From: Krasilnikovozyma curviuscula
Lineage: Eukaryota > Basidiomycota > Tremellomycetes > Cystofilobasidiales > Mrakiaceae
Direction of reading: 5' to 3'
DNA: 63,988 bases
Assembly (NCBI GenBank): GCA_014825775.1
Contig: MVAQ01000115.1
Span: 1-63,988, forward strand
A program made the position numbers and the translations under genes. The notes under the pieces are model-generated. The model was given only the letters and a program-made list of their open reading frames with translations. It made no database searches and was not told the origin of the DNA. Each line of letters opens with the position of its first letter. Position 1 is the first letter of the stretch. This document shows positions 1 through 11,777 of the stretch, in pieces.

Positions 1-1317
1 CCCTCCCCCCGTCTGTTTAGTCTGACAAGGAGCTCGATCTTATTGACTTTGACCTGTCTGTACCTCATGTGAGTGTTATCCCAACCTTCTTCCAGCAACG
101 ATAGGAATGGCGTCAGGCAGGGAATCAAGGAGGATCGTTTGGTTAGCGAGGGTCCGTTGAAGGGACGGGAAAGCACCGCACGGCTCTTTCTGCGCTGTAG
201 GCACGCAGTAACGGTGTGTGTATTATTAGTGGTAAAGGTAGAGAGTGCACAGGCTACATTGGTCGACTTGCTCGTTCCGGCTATGGTCTGAGAGGACGTA
301 TCTTGAACCCAGCTTCGACATGGCTCTAGGTCGCCGTAGGGCAGCTCTCATCTGCTCATATCTGCAGTAGAGGTGTTGGTTCCAACAACTGTGTAAAATG
401 TAGCTGAAGGGTGGGAAGCTAATTCAAGGAGTAGGCCGTGGGCAGTGGCACTTTCACTTCAGCTTCTCTTCAGCTGCTACTCTTGCCCCCGCCCTAATAA
501 AACCACGTAATGTTTGTCATACGTATTGACTGGCTTTGGACTTATTCCTTCGTTGTAGGTGGGCTATCACCTATCTCTCACAGCTGCATCCTTTGATCGG
601 TCAGTCCCTGTATTTCGTTAAGTTGGGGCTTTCTAAGCCCTAGTTATGTGCTATATCATAGTGCTAACTTGAATTTTCTGTTTTGTCTCCCGGGAATTCT
701 AGCTCCTCGTCGTGGTGATTTCCGATTCGAGACATAACTTTCCCCTCACCCACCAAAAACCAGCTTGGAACAGACCAGCGTTGGGAGCCGTAGGATTATG
801 GGTGTGTGAGAAGGAATGGATGAGAGTGTATAATTGGATTTGAAGATGGACATTAGAATTTCAAAACCCCTTCTGGAGACTGGGCAAGAGTGTTATGTTG
901 TGACTTCTTCCATGGTAGACCAGCGACATATGTGAACTCAGTAACAATACATTTAATGTAAGTGATGACCGTTGCTTCCTGGCGTATAAAAAGACATATG
1001 TATGTTTCTGGCAAGGGATCTTCTTTCAAGAGGTTTGATAGGTGCTCGCAGGTTTGATTATGCCTGAGACTGATTAGGTAAGCAACCAGCGAGCATGTGT
1101 ATATCACCGCTCTCACGCTTACTCTAATTTGTCACTGAGCATCCAAAGGGTATATAAACGCTCTATAAGCTGCCATCCGACTATCTTCTTCCTTTGTTTA
1201 CTCCCCAATCACTGGTTCAACGTGGCCCTCAGACACTTTTCCATTGTGCTGGTAGCGCTCGTTGCCCTGGTCATCTACAACAAAAACCGTCTGCCCTTCC
1301 GTTCTCTCAACACAAAA
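1..1317. other. Region without a supported gene
   Basis: No reading frame here has convincing composition, a recognisable domain or a coherent set of splice sites. The short frames present (for example 73-291 + and 853-1116 -) look random. The last few hundred bases are probably the promoter and leader of the pirin gene that follows. Confidence 0.5.
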
Positions 1318-2615
1318 ATGAACACTTCCAAAATTAACACTTCTATCACCACGAAGCTACGACCATCTCAAGAGAGAAACGCGATCGACGTTGGCTGGCT
1401 TAAGGGGTTTCACTCGTTCACGTTCAATGGCGATGAATGGTCACAACCTCATGGCCCGCTTCGAGTAAATCTTCTACATTCTTATTAATCACATTGCAGC
1501 CTCTGAGCCTTCGCCGTTCTTTGCGTCTTCTGCACGCGCCAAAACATAGGTCATTAACGAAGATCGTGTCCAAGAAGGAGAAGGTTTTGGAAGTCATCCC
1601 CATAAAGGTACGCTACTTATTATTGTCTCATCTTACGCTCACGGTCTAGTCCGCCAGACTGAAAGAGTATCATCTCGATCATCCTCGTTTCGACCTCGTT
1701 TCGACCTCTTCAGAGTTCGAGATTTTTTCATACATAGTTTCTGGCGAACTTGAACATAGAGATAGCATGGGTAATATGGAGATCATGAGACGTGGTAACC
1801 TACAGATGACGTCTGCCGGAACTGGTATCAGGCACTCTGAATTCAACAGGTAGGCTGGCTAGAGATTCTTCACTGTACCTCGTTCCCCGTAGCCTTACTA
1901 TCCTCTTATTTCATTGGCTCAGGAATGAGGAGGTTCCAGTTCACTTCATCCAGATCTGGGCGCTACCCAACATTAGCAGCCTTACTCCATCTTATTACAC
2001 TCGTGAAGTCTCTGAAGAAGCGAAGCGAGACAAGCGTCCGTCCATCTCTCTAGCGCTTTGAGGTTTTCATGCACCTTGAAAGTAACACAGAATTTTCTCT
2101 CTTTATGCAGTGGCTCAAGTTGTTGGTCCAATTGGTTTAGAAGGTATCTCTGAAGGTCGTGAGATTGAGTCGGGTCCAGCCCCGGTAAGCGCCCTGCTCC
2201 GTTCTTCTCCAGAAAGCTACAAGTTCCGACACATACTGAAATAATTTGAGACATTATTTTGACATGATTGTTATGATTGTTACAGATTCACGCAGACCTC
2301 CATCTCTTCGCAACCATCCTTTCCCCCGGCTCAAAAGTCTCGCATATTTTCCGTCACCACCTCCCAGGTTCAGCCTCCTCCTCATCATCATCATCATCGT
2401 TACGCAAAGGCTATATCCACCTCATCCAAACCTCGGGATACAACTCTGCTAAATCAACAGGCTCGACGATCTTGGTCAACGGGCAACAGACATTGTCAGA
2501 AGGAGATGGTATGCTAATAAGCGGAGGTGTGCCTGGTGAGGAGTACGAGATTGTCAATGTTGGAGATCGTGAAGCAGAAGTGCTGGTTTTTGATCTTGGT
2601 GCTGGACAGAAATGA
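1318..2615 (+). CDS. Pirin (cupin-fold iron protein)
   Basis: Six exons: 1318-1464, 1550-1607, 1714-1849, 1923-2035, 2111-2184 and 2286-2615, giving 285 residues, the usual pirin length. The N-terminal cupin is clear: RPSQERN and [11 protein letters not shown] near residues 16-34, then [20 protein letters not shown] (64-83) and GTGIRHSE (104-111). The metal ligands of the family are all present: His65, His67, His109 and Glu111. The C-terminal half (from HADLHLF) is the second, metal-free cupin, and carries a serine run coded by a TCA repeat. Pirins are Fe-binding nuclear or cytosolic proteins linked to transcription co-regulation and, in some members, quercetin dioxygenase activity. Which role applies here cannot be told from sequence. 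The donor of intron 4 (GTCCGT) is weak but is the only one that keeps the frame. Start chosen at the ATG with AAAA in front. Confidence 0.9.
2382..2398 (+). repeat. TCA trinucleotide repeat coding for serine
   Basis: A run of TCA units inside the last pirin exon makes part of an eight-serine stretch. It is the sort of microsatellite that varies in length between strains. Confidence 0.8.
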
Positions 2616-3780
2616 TGGATAATGTCTTGGTGACTGCGTGATGATATTTCATCGTCAGTTCTATATTTTGATTTGTGAGATTGGAGTTCGTCGGGGGCTC
2701 CAACAGTGTTTCCACGACCAGTTCTCATCGTGTTCCATAGCTATGAAAAGACGCATTTTTATAACTCGTAGATCAGAGCAAGAACAGATAAAGTATCATA
2801 GCCGCAACTGTTGGGGAGAACGGGCTAGTCTCGAATGCGATCGAAGCTAAACAAGTGATCAACCACACCTATTTGCGACCCATTCGGACCACAGATATGA
2901 TGCTTGTCCAAGTGCTGGAGACGTGGAGTAAATAAGCAGTTATATTTTCAAGCACACCTAAGGTGGGTGGGTGTAGTAGCATAGCTTGAGATGGGAGTGC
3001 CAGGAGAGGGAAGGAAGACGCAGGAAATCGAACACGCACTATATGGCGTAGGCTAACCTCTCGTCGCTCATAGAACCCCTGACAAATGATTTCCTTCTTG
3101 TATCTTGCTGTCATGCTATCAGGTAGGTGGCATCAGCAAGATTGGAGATGCAGTGCAAGATTGGTAGTTTTTCCATCCCAAAAAAGATTGGAGGAGTGTT
3201 TACATTTCAGATTTTTGGCCTTGTGACGTCGGCGATCAAGCAAGCATTTTTCTCTTTTAAAATCATCTGGCACCGTGTGCACTTAACTCTCACCCACCCA
3301 ATCGCTCACAAGTTTAGTAAGGACTGCATTTCAAGAGCTGAATAGCAGATTCATACAGTCGAATCAGAGGCGAGTAGACCGGGTTCGTTTTTTTGAGGCC
3401 ACTGCGGCGACTGGCGACGTCTGAGGCTTACTGAGGTTTCTCCCTCACCCCACAGCAGCGCCTGAAGGGAAACTGCACACTGTGCTGGTCGAACGCGAAA
3501 CCGGTACTGTATTAGTACATATTCCATCGAAGTACGTATGGGGTTTGTGGGGGTAAGGGGGTGACTCCTTGCGCCTACGACGAAGGAGCTATTTGAGCTT
3601 CGCTGACGTCCTTCTTCACTTACTTTTTGGCCTGTCTATCTCACTTCTGGCCCCTCTTTGCTATACCTGGACTCACTCTCAATATAGGTTCACCTTGAAC
3701 AGTTATTGTGACCATTTTTGAGCCAGGGTTCTAAAATAGAAGGCCCATTAGCAGGGCGACTCTCCCCTTCGCTTCTCGAT
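2616..3780. other. Intergenic region between pirin and the PH-domain gene
   Basis: About 1.2 kb without supported coding sequence. Short frames on both strands lack domains and consistent splice sites. It should hold the pirin 3' end and the promoter of the next + strand gene. Confidence 0.5.
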
Positions 3781-6700
3781 ATGTCCAAGTTGTTTTCGGG
3801 AAAAAGGAACTCGCTGGATCACACCAACATGAAGGACGAGAAGCTAGGCCACTCGAGGCTAAAGCCGGTCTCCCTCCTCAACACCATCAAGAAGGCTTCC
3901 AACAAAAGCAGGGCATCGACGGACTCGCCCAGAGATGAATTCGAGATTGACGATTCAGTGAGAGGGAGACCACCTCCAAGTACAACGACAAATGGGAATG
4001 CAAATCACTCAGATGGTCCAGACGGTCAGCTTCTTGTTTCTTTTTCGAGGGAGTAAACCCCCCCTGTCGAGTCAACGTGGGACGCTTTGACTGAAACTCT
4101 GCCGATTATCATCCTTCCTTTATTTCTTTTTCTGCTATGCTGTCGAATTCTTTCGCTTCAATTATAATTAGGTCTATCAGATGGTCATGATTCTGGTTAC
4201 GGCTCGAGAGGTCAGTCATCCTCCTCAATGACGACCAGCTCAGCAATTGCTTCACCCACATCGGCGCCACCAGTCTCAGCACCCATGTCCAGGGTCGTTT
4301 CATCAGCATTCGACGAAGACGACGATGATCAGCTCTCGATGGGACTACCAGTACCCCTCCAACCTATGCCGTTTGTCGCTCCCACTTCTAAACCTGTGAC
4401 ACCACCGACAGCTGCATCACCAGTAACCACTGCGGACGCATCCACTCCGACCACCAAAACAGATTCTCAGTCTGAATCCCAACACCATTGTAGCTCAACA
4501 ACAGAATCAGCACCTTCCACACGAGCTTCATCTCCCAACTCATTCAGGACAGCTCCAACCCACCAACGGTCAACCTCATCATTCCAAACTGGTAACACCA
4601 ACAGCATTTTATCATCGACCTCAACTTCTTCCGCATCTCAAAGCTATCCAGCATCTCTCGAAAATGGAATGATAACACCAAAGCCTCTGAGGATATCCAA
4701 CATGCCAGGGAAACCAACGAGAGCAGACGTACCCGCCATCCTCTCCCCCAAAATGATGTTCGCCGCGAAGACACCTTCAGCTGCATTTGGTCTACCTTCT
4801 TCTGGAGGCTACCCATTTCCAACTCGTGGTAATGAAGGATTCTTCCAAGCGTTGACTGCATCGACCAATGGTTCTGCGCTGCCTAGCAACAGCAACCCCA
4901 ACAGCAACAACAACTCTGAAGCGGGAGAAAACGAAGATGACGAAGGTGGTGAAACGATTATCTTTGTTAACCGACCTGGCTTGACGCAGAGGAAATCATC
5001 AGTTGCTGCTTTACCACGAACAGTCCCCACTCCAATGAAGATAGCCAACCTACCCACACTTCCACCACCTCCACCACCTGCTCATCACTCATCCTCGACC
5101 TCAGTGAACGGTGCGAGAGGTCGAAGGGTGCGACGAGCTGACATGCCTTCCCTGGGCAAGGACTCTGCTGCGCCGGTCGAAAATGACAGCCATGGTGGAA
5201 ATGTTGGCGAGAGCTCTGACGAAGAGATGACCTCAGACGAGTCGGACTCGGATTCGGATGATGAAGGAGTACGCAGGTCTAGAAGACGATCTGCATCCAA
5301 TGGAAGTGGTACAGCCAGAGTCGGAAGGACATTCTCCATGAGTCAGATGAGCATCGACTCCGTCATTGAGGAGAGCGGAATGAGCGATGAAGATCACCCA
5401 GATGGTGATGATATGGACAGTAGCCCGCTCAGTGAGGATGGTCCTACTACCCCTCATCCTATTCTTACATCTGTGTTGCCAACCAGTAAGTTCTTCGTTT
5501 GACCGCTTCTCTAGTGGACGCTTTGTTTACCATTGCTTGGATTTGCATATTACTTCAGCTTCATCTCAAACAGCTTTAGCAGACAGAAGAAAAACAGCCC
5601 CACACCACCTTCCATCCTTCCCTTCTTCCATACCATCCACATCAACGACAACGACAACTCCCGTGAAGCCCCAGCCGGTTGACCGATGGGCTGCGACGTC
5701 TTGGAGCTTGGCAACTCCGAGCGCTACACCTACAGCCGCGCAAGAAGGTGCTTGGACAAACTTCAGCTGGGCTACCACTCCAGGTCCTAAAACTGCTGCT
5801 GCCAAGACACCAGGTGCTGGATTTTTTTCACCAATGAAGACGCCCAGCGCGAAACCCTCATTAGCCCAGAATCCAGCTTCGGCCTCGTCCTCCTCCTTCA
5901 CTACCTCTGCTACTTCGACGTCAGTCCTCAGCCCAGAGGGTACTATCAGAGCAACGCCGAAACCTCGTTCAACACCCGGAGTGACTAGCTACTTTGATCA
6001 ACAAGACTACGCTTCAGCTGATGGAACAAAGACTCCTACTGCTACCCTTGCTAAAGGCAAAGGGAAGGCTGTCGCGGCGGAAGTCGCTGCTGTTGACAAC
6101 GAAAATTTTGTTTTTGAATCTCCCGATGGTGGTAGTCAGTCGATGGTGTCAACTCCGTTAGAGATGCCGGGCGAAGTTGCGCCGACGGCTGCATCTATCA
6201 GGGCACAGGAACAAGCCGCCATTGCAGAATCACCAGCTCAATCTCTTACCACTACTACTGAAGCCGATGAGTTGGCTGAACCTGATATAGATGATGATGA
6301 CGAAGGAAGCGTTGGGGACGAGGATGAAGACGACGAAGAGTCTGCAACCAACGGTGGCCCCGACAGTCCAGATTTCGAGATTGTTAACAGTTCCGACGCT
6401 GCACCAACACCAGGAAGAGAAGTTCCTAGGAAAACTCAGCATGATCTATCAAGGCCTAACTTCTTCCAACAAGCTTCTCAATCCCTCATCAACCTTTCCT
6501 CCTCAAACAGCAACAAGCCCATTGTACGAGATCCAGCTCTGGCTTCTTTCAAAAACAAGAACTCAACAGCAACTCAAGGTCTTGGAGTGGTTGCGCAATT
6601 TGCTTCTAATGTCACCTCAACGATCGCTTCACCCAGCAACGAAATCCCAGCAACTTCATCTTCAACTCCAACTTCAGGCGACGGGCTATCTATTACTATA

Positions 6701-8082
6701 CCACCGATTGACAACAGCAGTTTGACGACCGTCAATGAAGAAGTAGCGATACTCTCACCAGCTCCAGCGTATGTCCCCCCTACGCCATCGACGATGGTCC
6801 CTCCCAAGCTGGCTCGAAGAAGGTCGATGAACGATATGCACGCTTCGCCTCCGACGTATTCTCCACCACAACCTGGGTCTGGAATTCCTGGCCCGAGAGA
6901 CGAAGAAGGTGTGGAGGGTCTACCGGAGTACAGGTGTCAGGTTCACATTGAAGGTTACTTGCCTCGAAAGATGGAGTTCACGAGCCCTGGAAATCAAGCT
7001 AGAGATAGAGCTTGGAGGAAGCAGTATTTCGGTAAGCGCTATAATTTTCAGGGATCACTTTGAAATTGCGACGCTGAATTTTGGGCGTTATCCTGTCTAG
7101 TCCTTCACGGTACATGTCTGAAAGTTTTCAAGCACGATCTGCGACGAGCTCCAGTCAAACAACCGAGCGGCTTAGACTTCACCGGTGAAGATTTCTCCGA
7201 CGTAGATCAAGATGCTCCTCACGTTCACTTCCCAGCTCCAGCCGGCGGCAGCAGCGTCAACATAAACGCCCCGGTTCGTGGAACCAGTGTCGACTCTCGC
7301 AGATCGAGCGACGCCTCTCTCCACCATCCTTCTTCGAGTGGCACCACTGACAGACGTTCCAGCGACTCAAGTGCTGTCCGAAGTGGTTTTGCAGCCGAGC
7401 AGATGCAGGCTCGATCTTCACGAAGTTCCTCCGTCTCGAGAGCAGAGCAATCCGGTGAGAAGGCGACCTTCACAAGCCTCTCCGCAGCAGATGGAGTCAT
7501 CAGTGTTCCTAGGAAGTCTTCTGTCTCTCATCCTTCTGCAACCATCGCTGCTCACTTGCCTTTCCAAGGTCCAAACCAGCTCGTTAGAGAATACACACTA
7601 CAGAACGCTGAGAGTGGTTTGGCTGCTGACTACCTAAAGAAAAAGAATGTTGTCAGGGTGCGATTGGAGGGTGAACAGTTTTTACTCCAGACGGACAGTG
7701 CAAAGAATGTCGTTGACTGGATCGAGGCGTTCCAAGCCGGTACAAACGTCGCGTTAGATCTCGACGACCGGCCGATGCCAAAAATTATGTGAGTACTCTT
7801 GGCTTCTTTTTCTTAGGGCTTGACGTACTGACTCCATGTTGTTTCTGTCCATCAGTACTCTTCCAAGGAGAAGAAGGAGGAGAGTTCAGCCGACAGAGGC
7901 GAATAACGCTGAAGCCGCAGCCGTTGCTGCAGCGATTGAGGAGAGTAGGGCTGCTCGAGAACGAGATCTCGGCGAAGATGTGAGCTGCTTTACCTTTGAA
8001 CTCCACCGTTCCAGCCTGACCTGACACTAATTCTGTATTTTGGGGGGAATAGCAATCACACGGCTCAGCAATCGCAGTTTGA
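3781..8082 (+). CDS. Large disordered protein with C-terminal PH domain
   Basis: Six exons: 3781-4024, 4181-5485, 5559-7031, 7101-7788, 7856-7979 and 8053-8082, giving 1287 residues. The first ~970 residues are low complexity, rich in Ser, Thr and Pro with acidic patches (about 5220-5260 and 6290-6340). From [14 protein letters not shown] (around residue 975) a PH domain begins. It is interrupted by a ~90-residue serine-rich insertion and ends with the helix [10 protein letters not shown]. An Arg-rich stretch ([11 protein letters not shown]) and a short Ala-rich tail follow. The arrangement resembles the fungal PH-domain proteins of the yeast YHR131C/YNL144C type, of unknown function. A phosphoinositide-binding role at a membrane is inference. 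The start is the first in-frame ATG before a basic Ser-rich N-terminus; an upstream exon is possible. Confidence 0.82.
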
Positions 8083-8402
8083 TCTTTTCTCATCATATCT
8101 CATTTTTTCTGCCTCGTTGTATCGATATCTTTCATTATACACGAGATCTACGAAATTATCGTCCCCGCCGGGCAAGTGAAGCACTTCTGGTATGGATTTG
8201 CCTTGTTCCCTCTTTGTAAACTCCGCCCATACTACCCCTATTCGAGAATCGATGAAGGATGAGTCCCATGCCAGTGACACTACAAATGACTCTTCTCACC
8301 AGCTTGTTTTTACGACGATTTCTTGTGAGTCTTCCTAGAGAGACGCTGATCTTCCTTCGTTGTTTTGAATCGATGCCGTTCTGCAGCTCCTAAACAAAGG
8401 AG
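8083..8402. other. Intergenic region
   Basis: 320 bp between two + strand genes. I see no coding feature; it serves as terminator of the PH-domain gene and promoter of the next. Confidence 0.5.
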
Positions 8403-9045
8403 ATGGCGGGTCTTCCTTCCAGTTACACACCTTACTATTATCATGACACTATAGATACACCTGCTGTGAGTTCGCTATTCCGCTTCGTACAAATTTTCTA
8501 CGGTGATGCTTGAAATCATCTAGGGCCATTTGCAGCCCAAAAAGATGACCAACCAGGCTTTCCTCACCCCACCGCACTACCTCTCTCCAAGCCCTTACAG
8601 CTGGATAGGTTTCCCAACTTCGACGTATCCACAGCCAAGAGCTGGCCCTCCCGAGAAATCAGAGGAGGAGAAAGCCAAAGAGGCGGAGAAGAAGAAAGAG
8701 GACGAAGCGAAGAAGAAAGCGGAGGCTGAGGCCAAACAGCAACAGATGTTTCTTCAGCAACGGGGATACTTCCACTATGGGCCGTACACTTATATACCTC
8801 CAGCACCCTTACCAGTCCAGCAATATGTCGGCAACTTCTTGGGCCCTCCAATCAATCCATGGGGTAATCAACAGGGTTACTACCACTCTTCTGCACCACC
8901 ATCTTCGTCTCTGACATATTGGCATGCACTGAATGATCCGTTGTACTATACTTCTTTACCCGAAGCCAAGGCAGATGCACCTAAGAAGGAAGAAGGTAAG
9001 AAGGAGGAGACCAGGGAGAAGACGCAAGCAGATGCCAACGGGTAA
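8403..9045 (+). CDS. Unknown Tyr/Pro-rich protein with charged helix
   Basis: Not recognised. Two exons, 8403-8465 and 8524-9045, give 194 residues: a Tyr/Pro-rich N-terminus, a Glu/Lys/Ala-rich predicted helix (about residues 70-100), then a second Tyr/Pro/Gly-rich part (YGPYTYIPPAP, INPWGNQQGYY) and a charged Lys/Glu tail. No signal peptide or membrane segment. Composition resembles prion-like, low-complexity RNP proteins, but that is only compositional. The stop at 9043-9045 overlaps a strong donor (GGTAAGC at 9041). If that donor is used to the acceptor at 9185, the protein would instead end in the short tail GSADSRR. Confidence 0.6.
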
Positions 9046-9750
9046 GCTCGATCGGTTGCAGTACTCAGGATTCCTAGTTTTTTTGAAGACAAAATTTACA
9101 TTTGACATAATTTTCAGTGGGTAACCTGATGGAAACCTGGCGGATGGAATGATCTTGACCGAGCTATTTCTTTGTTTACCTTCAGTAGTGCCGACTCTCG
9201 TCGATAATTGGGGAGCCAGGGTAAGCTAGTTTCAGCTGTCACTCTATATACTTACCAGTTAATAAATTTGATACCTTCTGTTCTTCAGGTAAGAGGCTAT
9301 GGTTATTGGGAGACGAGATGAACCGCTGGTTGCGGAGAAATCAAACCGATAGCAGTCTTCCCAAAAGAGCTGTGAGGTTGGAAGGATAATCAATGGAACT
9401 TTACTGAACAATGACCGATTTTCATGTGTAGAGCGCTCTTTTGAAAGTCTGCTCTGTTCTACAGCGGTGGCAGGTCCTGACTAAGCTACCCCGCGGTTCC
9501 TCCCGGAGCGCAGAGCTGTACTTCCGTCCAACCAAGAACCTTGCTCACTTACTCTGCCAGTCCTTCGGCTTGCCTGGTCCCAACACGCGTTGTGCCTCTC
9601 GGGGCGCACGCTCAACGCCACAGTGAAGTCGAGGCGGCGCCCGACTACGCTTTCGCGTCGTTCACCTCCACTTCCCTATAAAGCAATCCGGAAGTTCCAG
9701 CTTGCTGCTTCACGCCTCACTACCATCAGAACACCTCTTCAGTGCTCATC
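9046..9750. other. Intergenic region
   Basis: About 700 bp. It holds a possible last mini-exon of the preceding gene near 9186 and the promoter of the dehydrogenase. Nothing else can be supported. Confidence 0.45.
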
Positions 9751-11346
9751 ATGTCCCCCGCATTCTGGAACACCTTTAAGCAATCCTTCCCACCCAAATC
9801 GAAATTCGTCCCAGCCACAGACATCCCAGACTTGACTGGCAAAGTGAGCTCCTTCTCCTCCCTGTTGAATCAGCTATCAGGTATTGATCAACTGTACGTT
9901 GCTACCTTTCTACCAGGTAGTTGCTGTCACTGGAGGTAAGCTCGAAATGCTGGGACGTTTCTCCACACTAGTACTAACAGCACTCTTTCCCTGGTGGCTT
10001 GTCTGGTCCTACTAGGATACACTGGAGTAGGCTGGGAAACCTGTAAACAGCTTCTTCTGCACAACGCTGATGTGTACATTTTTGGTCGATCCGCTACCAA
10101 GGTCAGTAAACCTTCTTCACCGAGCGGAATCTCCGCACGACACTGACCCGACGCTGATACTCTACAGGCCGAAGCTGGGATCAAGTTGTTAAAGGAAGCA
10201 ACCGGTAAAGATGTCAAGGGGTTCGTTATTTGTGATCTGGCCGATCTGAATAGCATCAGAGCTGCCGCTCAAGACTTTGAGAAGTGGGTTAACTTGTTTG
10301 TTCACGATAAACTTGAATGGACACTGGGACTGATATCGACGGTTTTCTGTGAAATTCAGGAAAGAAACAATCTTGAACGTTCTCTTTAACAATGGAGTGA
10401 GTTGTGCTCGTCATGTCCACGCCTCGCGCACAGACAGCTGATAGCATGCGGTTCGTTCCTGACGCCTGAAACGCTTCTTTCACAGGGAGTTATGTTACTA
10501 GGCGGACCCAACCCAGACGCACCTCGCACCGCTCAAGGGTACGACATGCAAGTCGGCACCAATACGATTGGACATTACTTCCTCACGACGCTGCTCCTGC
10601 CGTTGCTCCTCCGAGGCTACCAGCAGTCCGGCCAGCCATCAAGAGTAGTTAACACCAGTAGCTCAGGACATGAGCTGTTCTGTCCAGATGGGGGCTTTGA
10701 TTATGAGCAGATCAAGCCGGAACATCTAGAGAAGGAGAAGTATGTAACCACCACTGCCCTATACGGTATATCAAAGATGGTATGTTGGCGTTCCTCTCAC
10801 ATCTTTGAATTCATCACAATGCCCATCTGATCTTTCTTGGTGCACACTCCAATTCACAAGGGGAACGTCATGTTCTCAAACAGACTCCAAGCAAAGTACG
10901 GCGACAAGGGCATTATCTCGACCTCACTCAACCCGGGCGTACGTTGGCTTTATTTTCGCCCCGCAAACATAGAATGCGAAACATATTAACCCTCAACCCC
11001 AAATTCTAACACAGAACTTGTACACTGAACTTCAACGTCATGCGACGTCTTTCCAGCAGCGCCTTGCAAAGTACCTCCTCTACCACCCATCGTTTGGCGC
11101 ACTCACTCAACTCTGGGCTGGGACGACGGAAGAAGGTGCTTCTCTTGGTGGGAAGGTAAGTTCTACAAACCTCTTCACGTCAGACGAGAAAATTTCCGAA
11201 ACTGACCGGCGTCCACTTCGCCCGCGGCCACTTTTTAGTACCTGATCCCTTGGGCGAGGGAAGGAAAATGTCGGTGGGAAGGCGAGGATGAGAAGCTCGG
11301 TGAAGAACTATGGACCTTTATGGAAAAAGCTTGCGAAGGCTTTTGA
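9751..11346 (+). CDS. Short-chain dehydrogenase/reductase
   Basis: Nine exons: 9751-9843, 9917-9935, 10016-10101, 10168-10283, 10360-10396, 10486-10779, 10861-10938, 11015-11155 and 11239-11346, giving 323 residues. It is a classical SDR with a Rossmann fold: the NAD(P) motif TGGYTGVG (about 36-43), CDLADL after strand 4, NVLFNNG in place of NNAG, the catalytic Ser in NTSSSGH (~176) and the pair Tyr210/Lys214 in YGISK. The overall layout is that of retinol dehydrogenase/WWOX-like SDRs found in many fungi, with no membrane anchor. The substrate is unknown. The C-terminal part (LIPWARE) is the usual substrate-loop tail. The second exon is only 19 nt but carries half of the glycine motif. Confidence 0.88.
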
Positions 11347-11777
11347 AACGTTGTATCAGAGTGATGTCGCTCATGGGGTATATATCGATGGTCTATGTTA
11401 ACTTTAGTTGAGGATAACGAGCTAGACAGATACAATACCGTCTCGATTTTAATGTTCGACGAAGAAAAGAAAAGAGCTATCGTAGAATAACCGTGGGAGC
11501 AACTTGCGCGTAGGGCGGGGAATATTGAAAATGTAAACAACGAGCACAAGAAAAGAAGATTTGGAAAGGAGTTAAAACAGTTAAAGAAAACCCAGCAATT
11601 GATTAAAAGAGAAAAGACGATATAGAGGTAGAGTACCTGGTCAAAGAGGAAAAAAAAGGATATCTGTCCTTTCGGATTTTTGGAAATAGAAGGCACTCGT
11701 CCCTTTGAACAGACGCACACGTTTCAACAGGCAGCCGGCAATCATAGCTTCAACGACACACATATCCCGCAACGTCT
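11347..11777. other. Convergent intergenic region
   Basis: About 430 bp between the 3' ends of the dehydrogenase (+) and the casein kinase (-). AT-rich, with no coding feature seen; shared 3' UTR or terminator space. Confidence 0.5.

Noticed and set aside
1682..1707. Direct repeat of CGTTTCGACCT in pirin intron 2
   Set aside because: Only two copies in an intron; too little to call a functional repeat.
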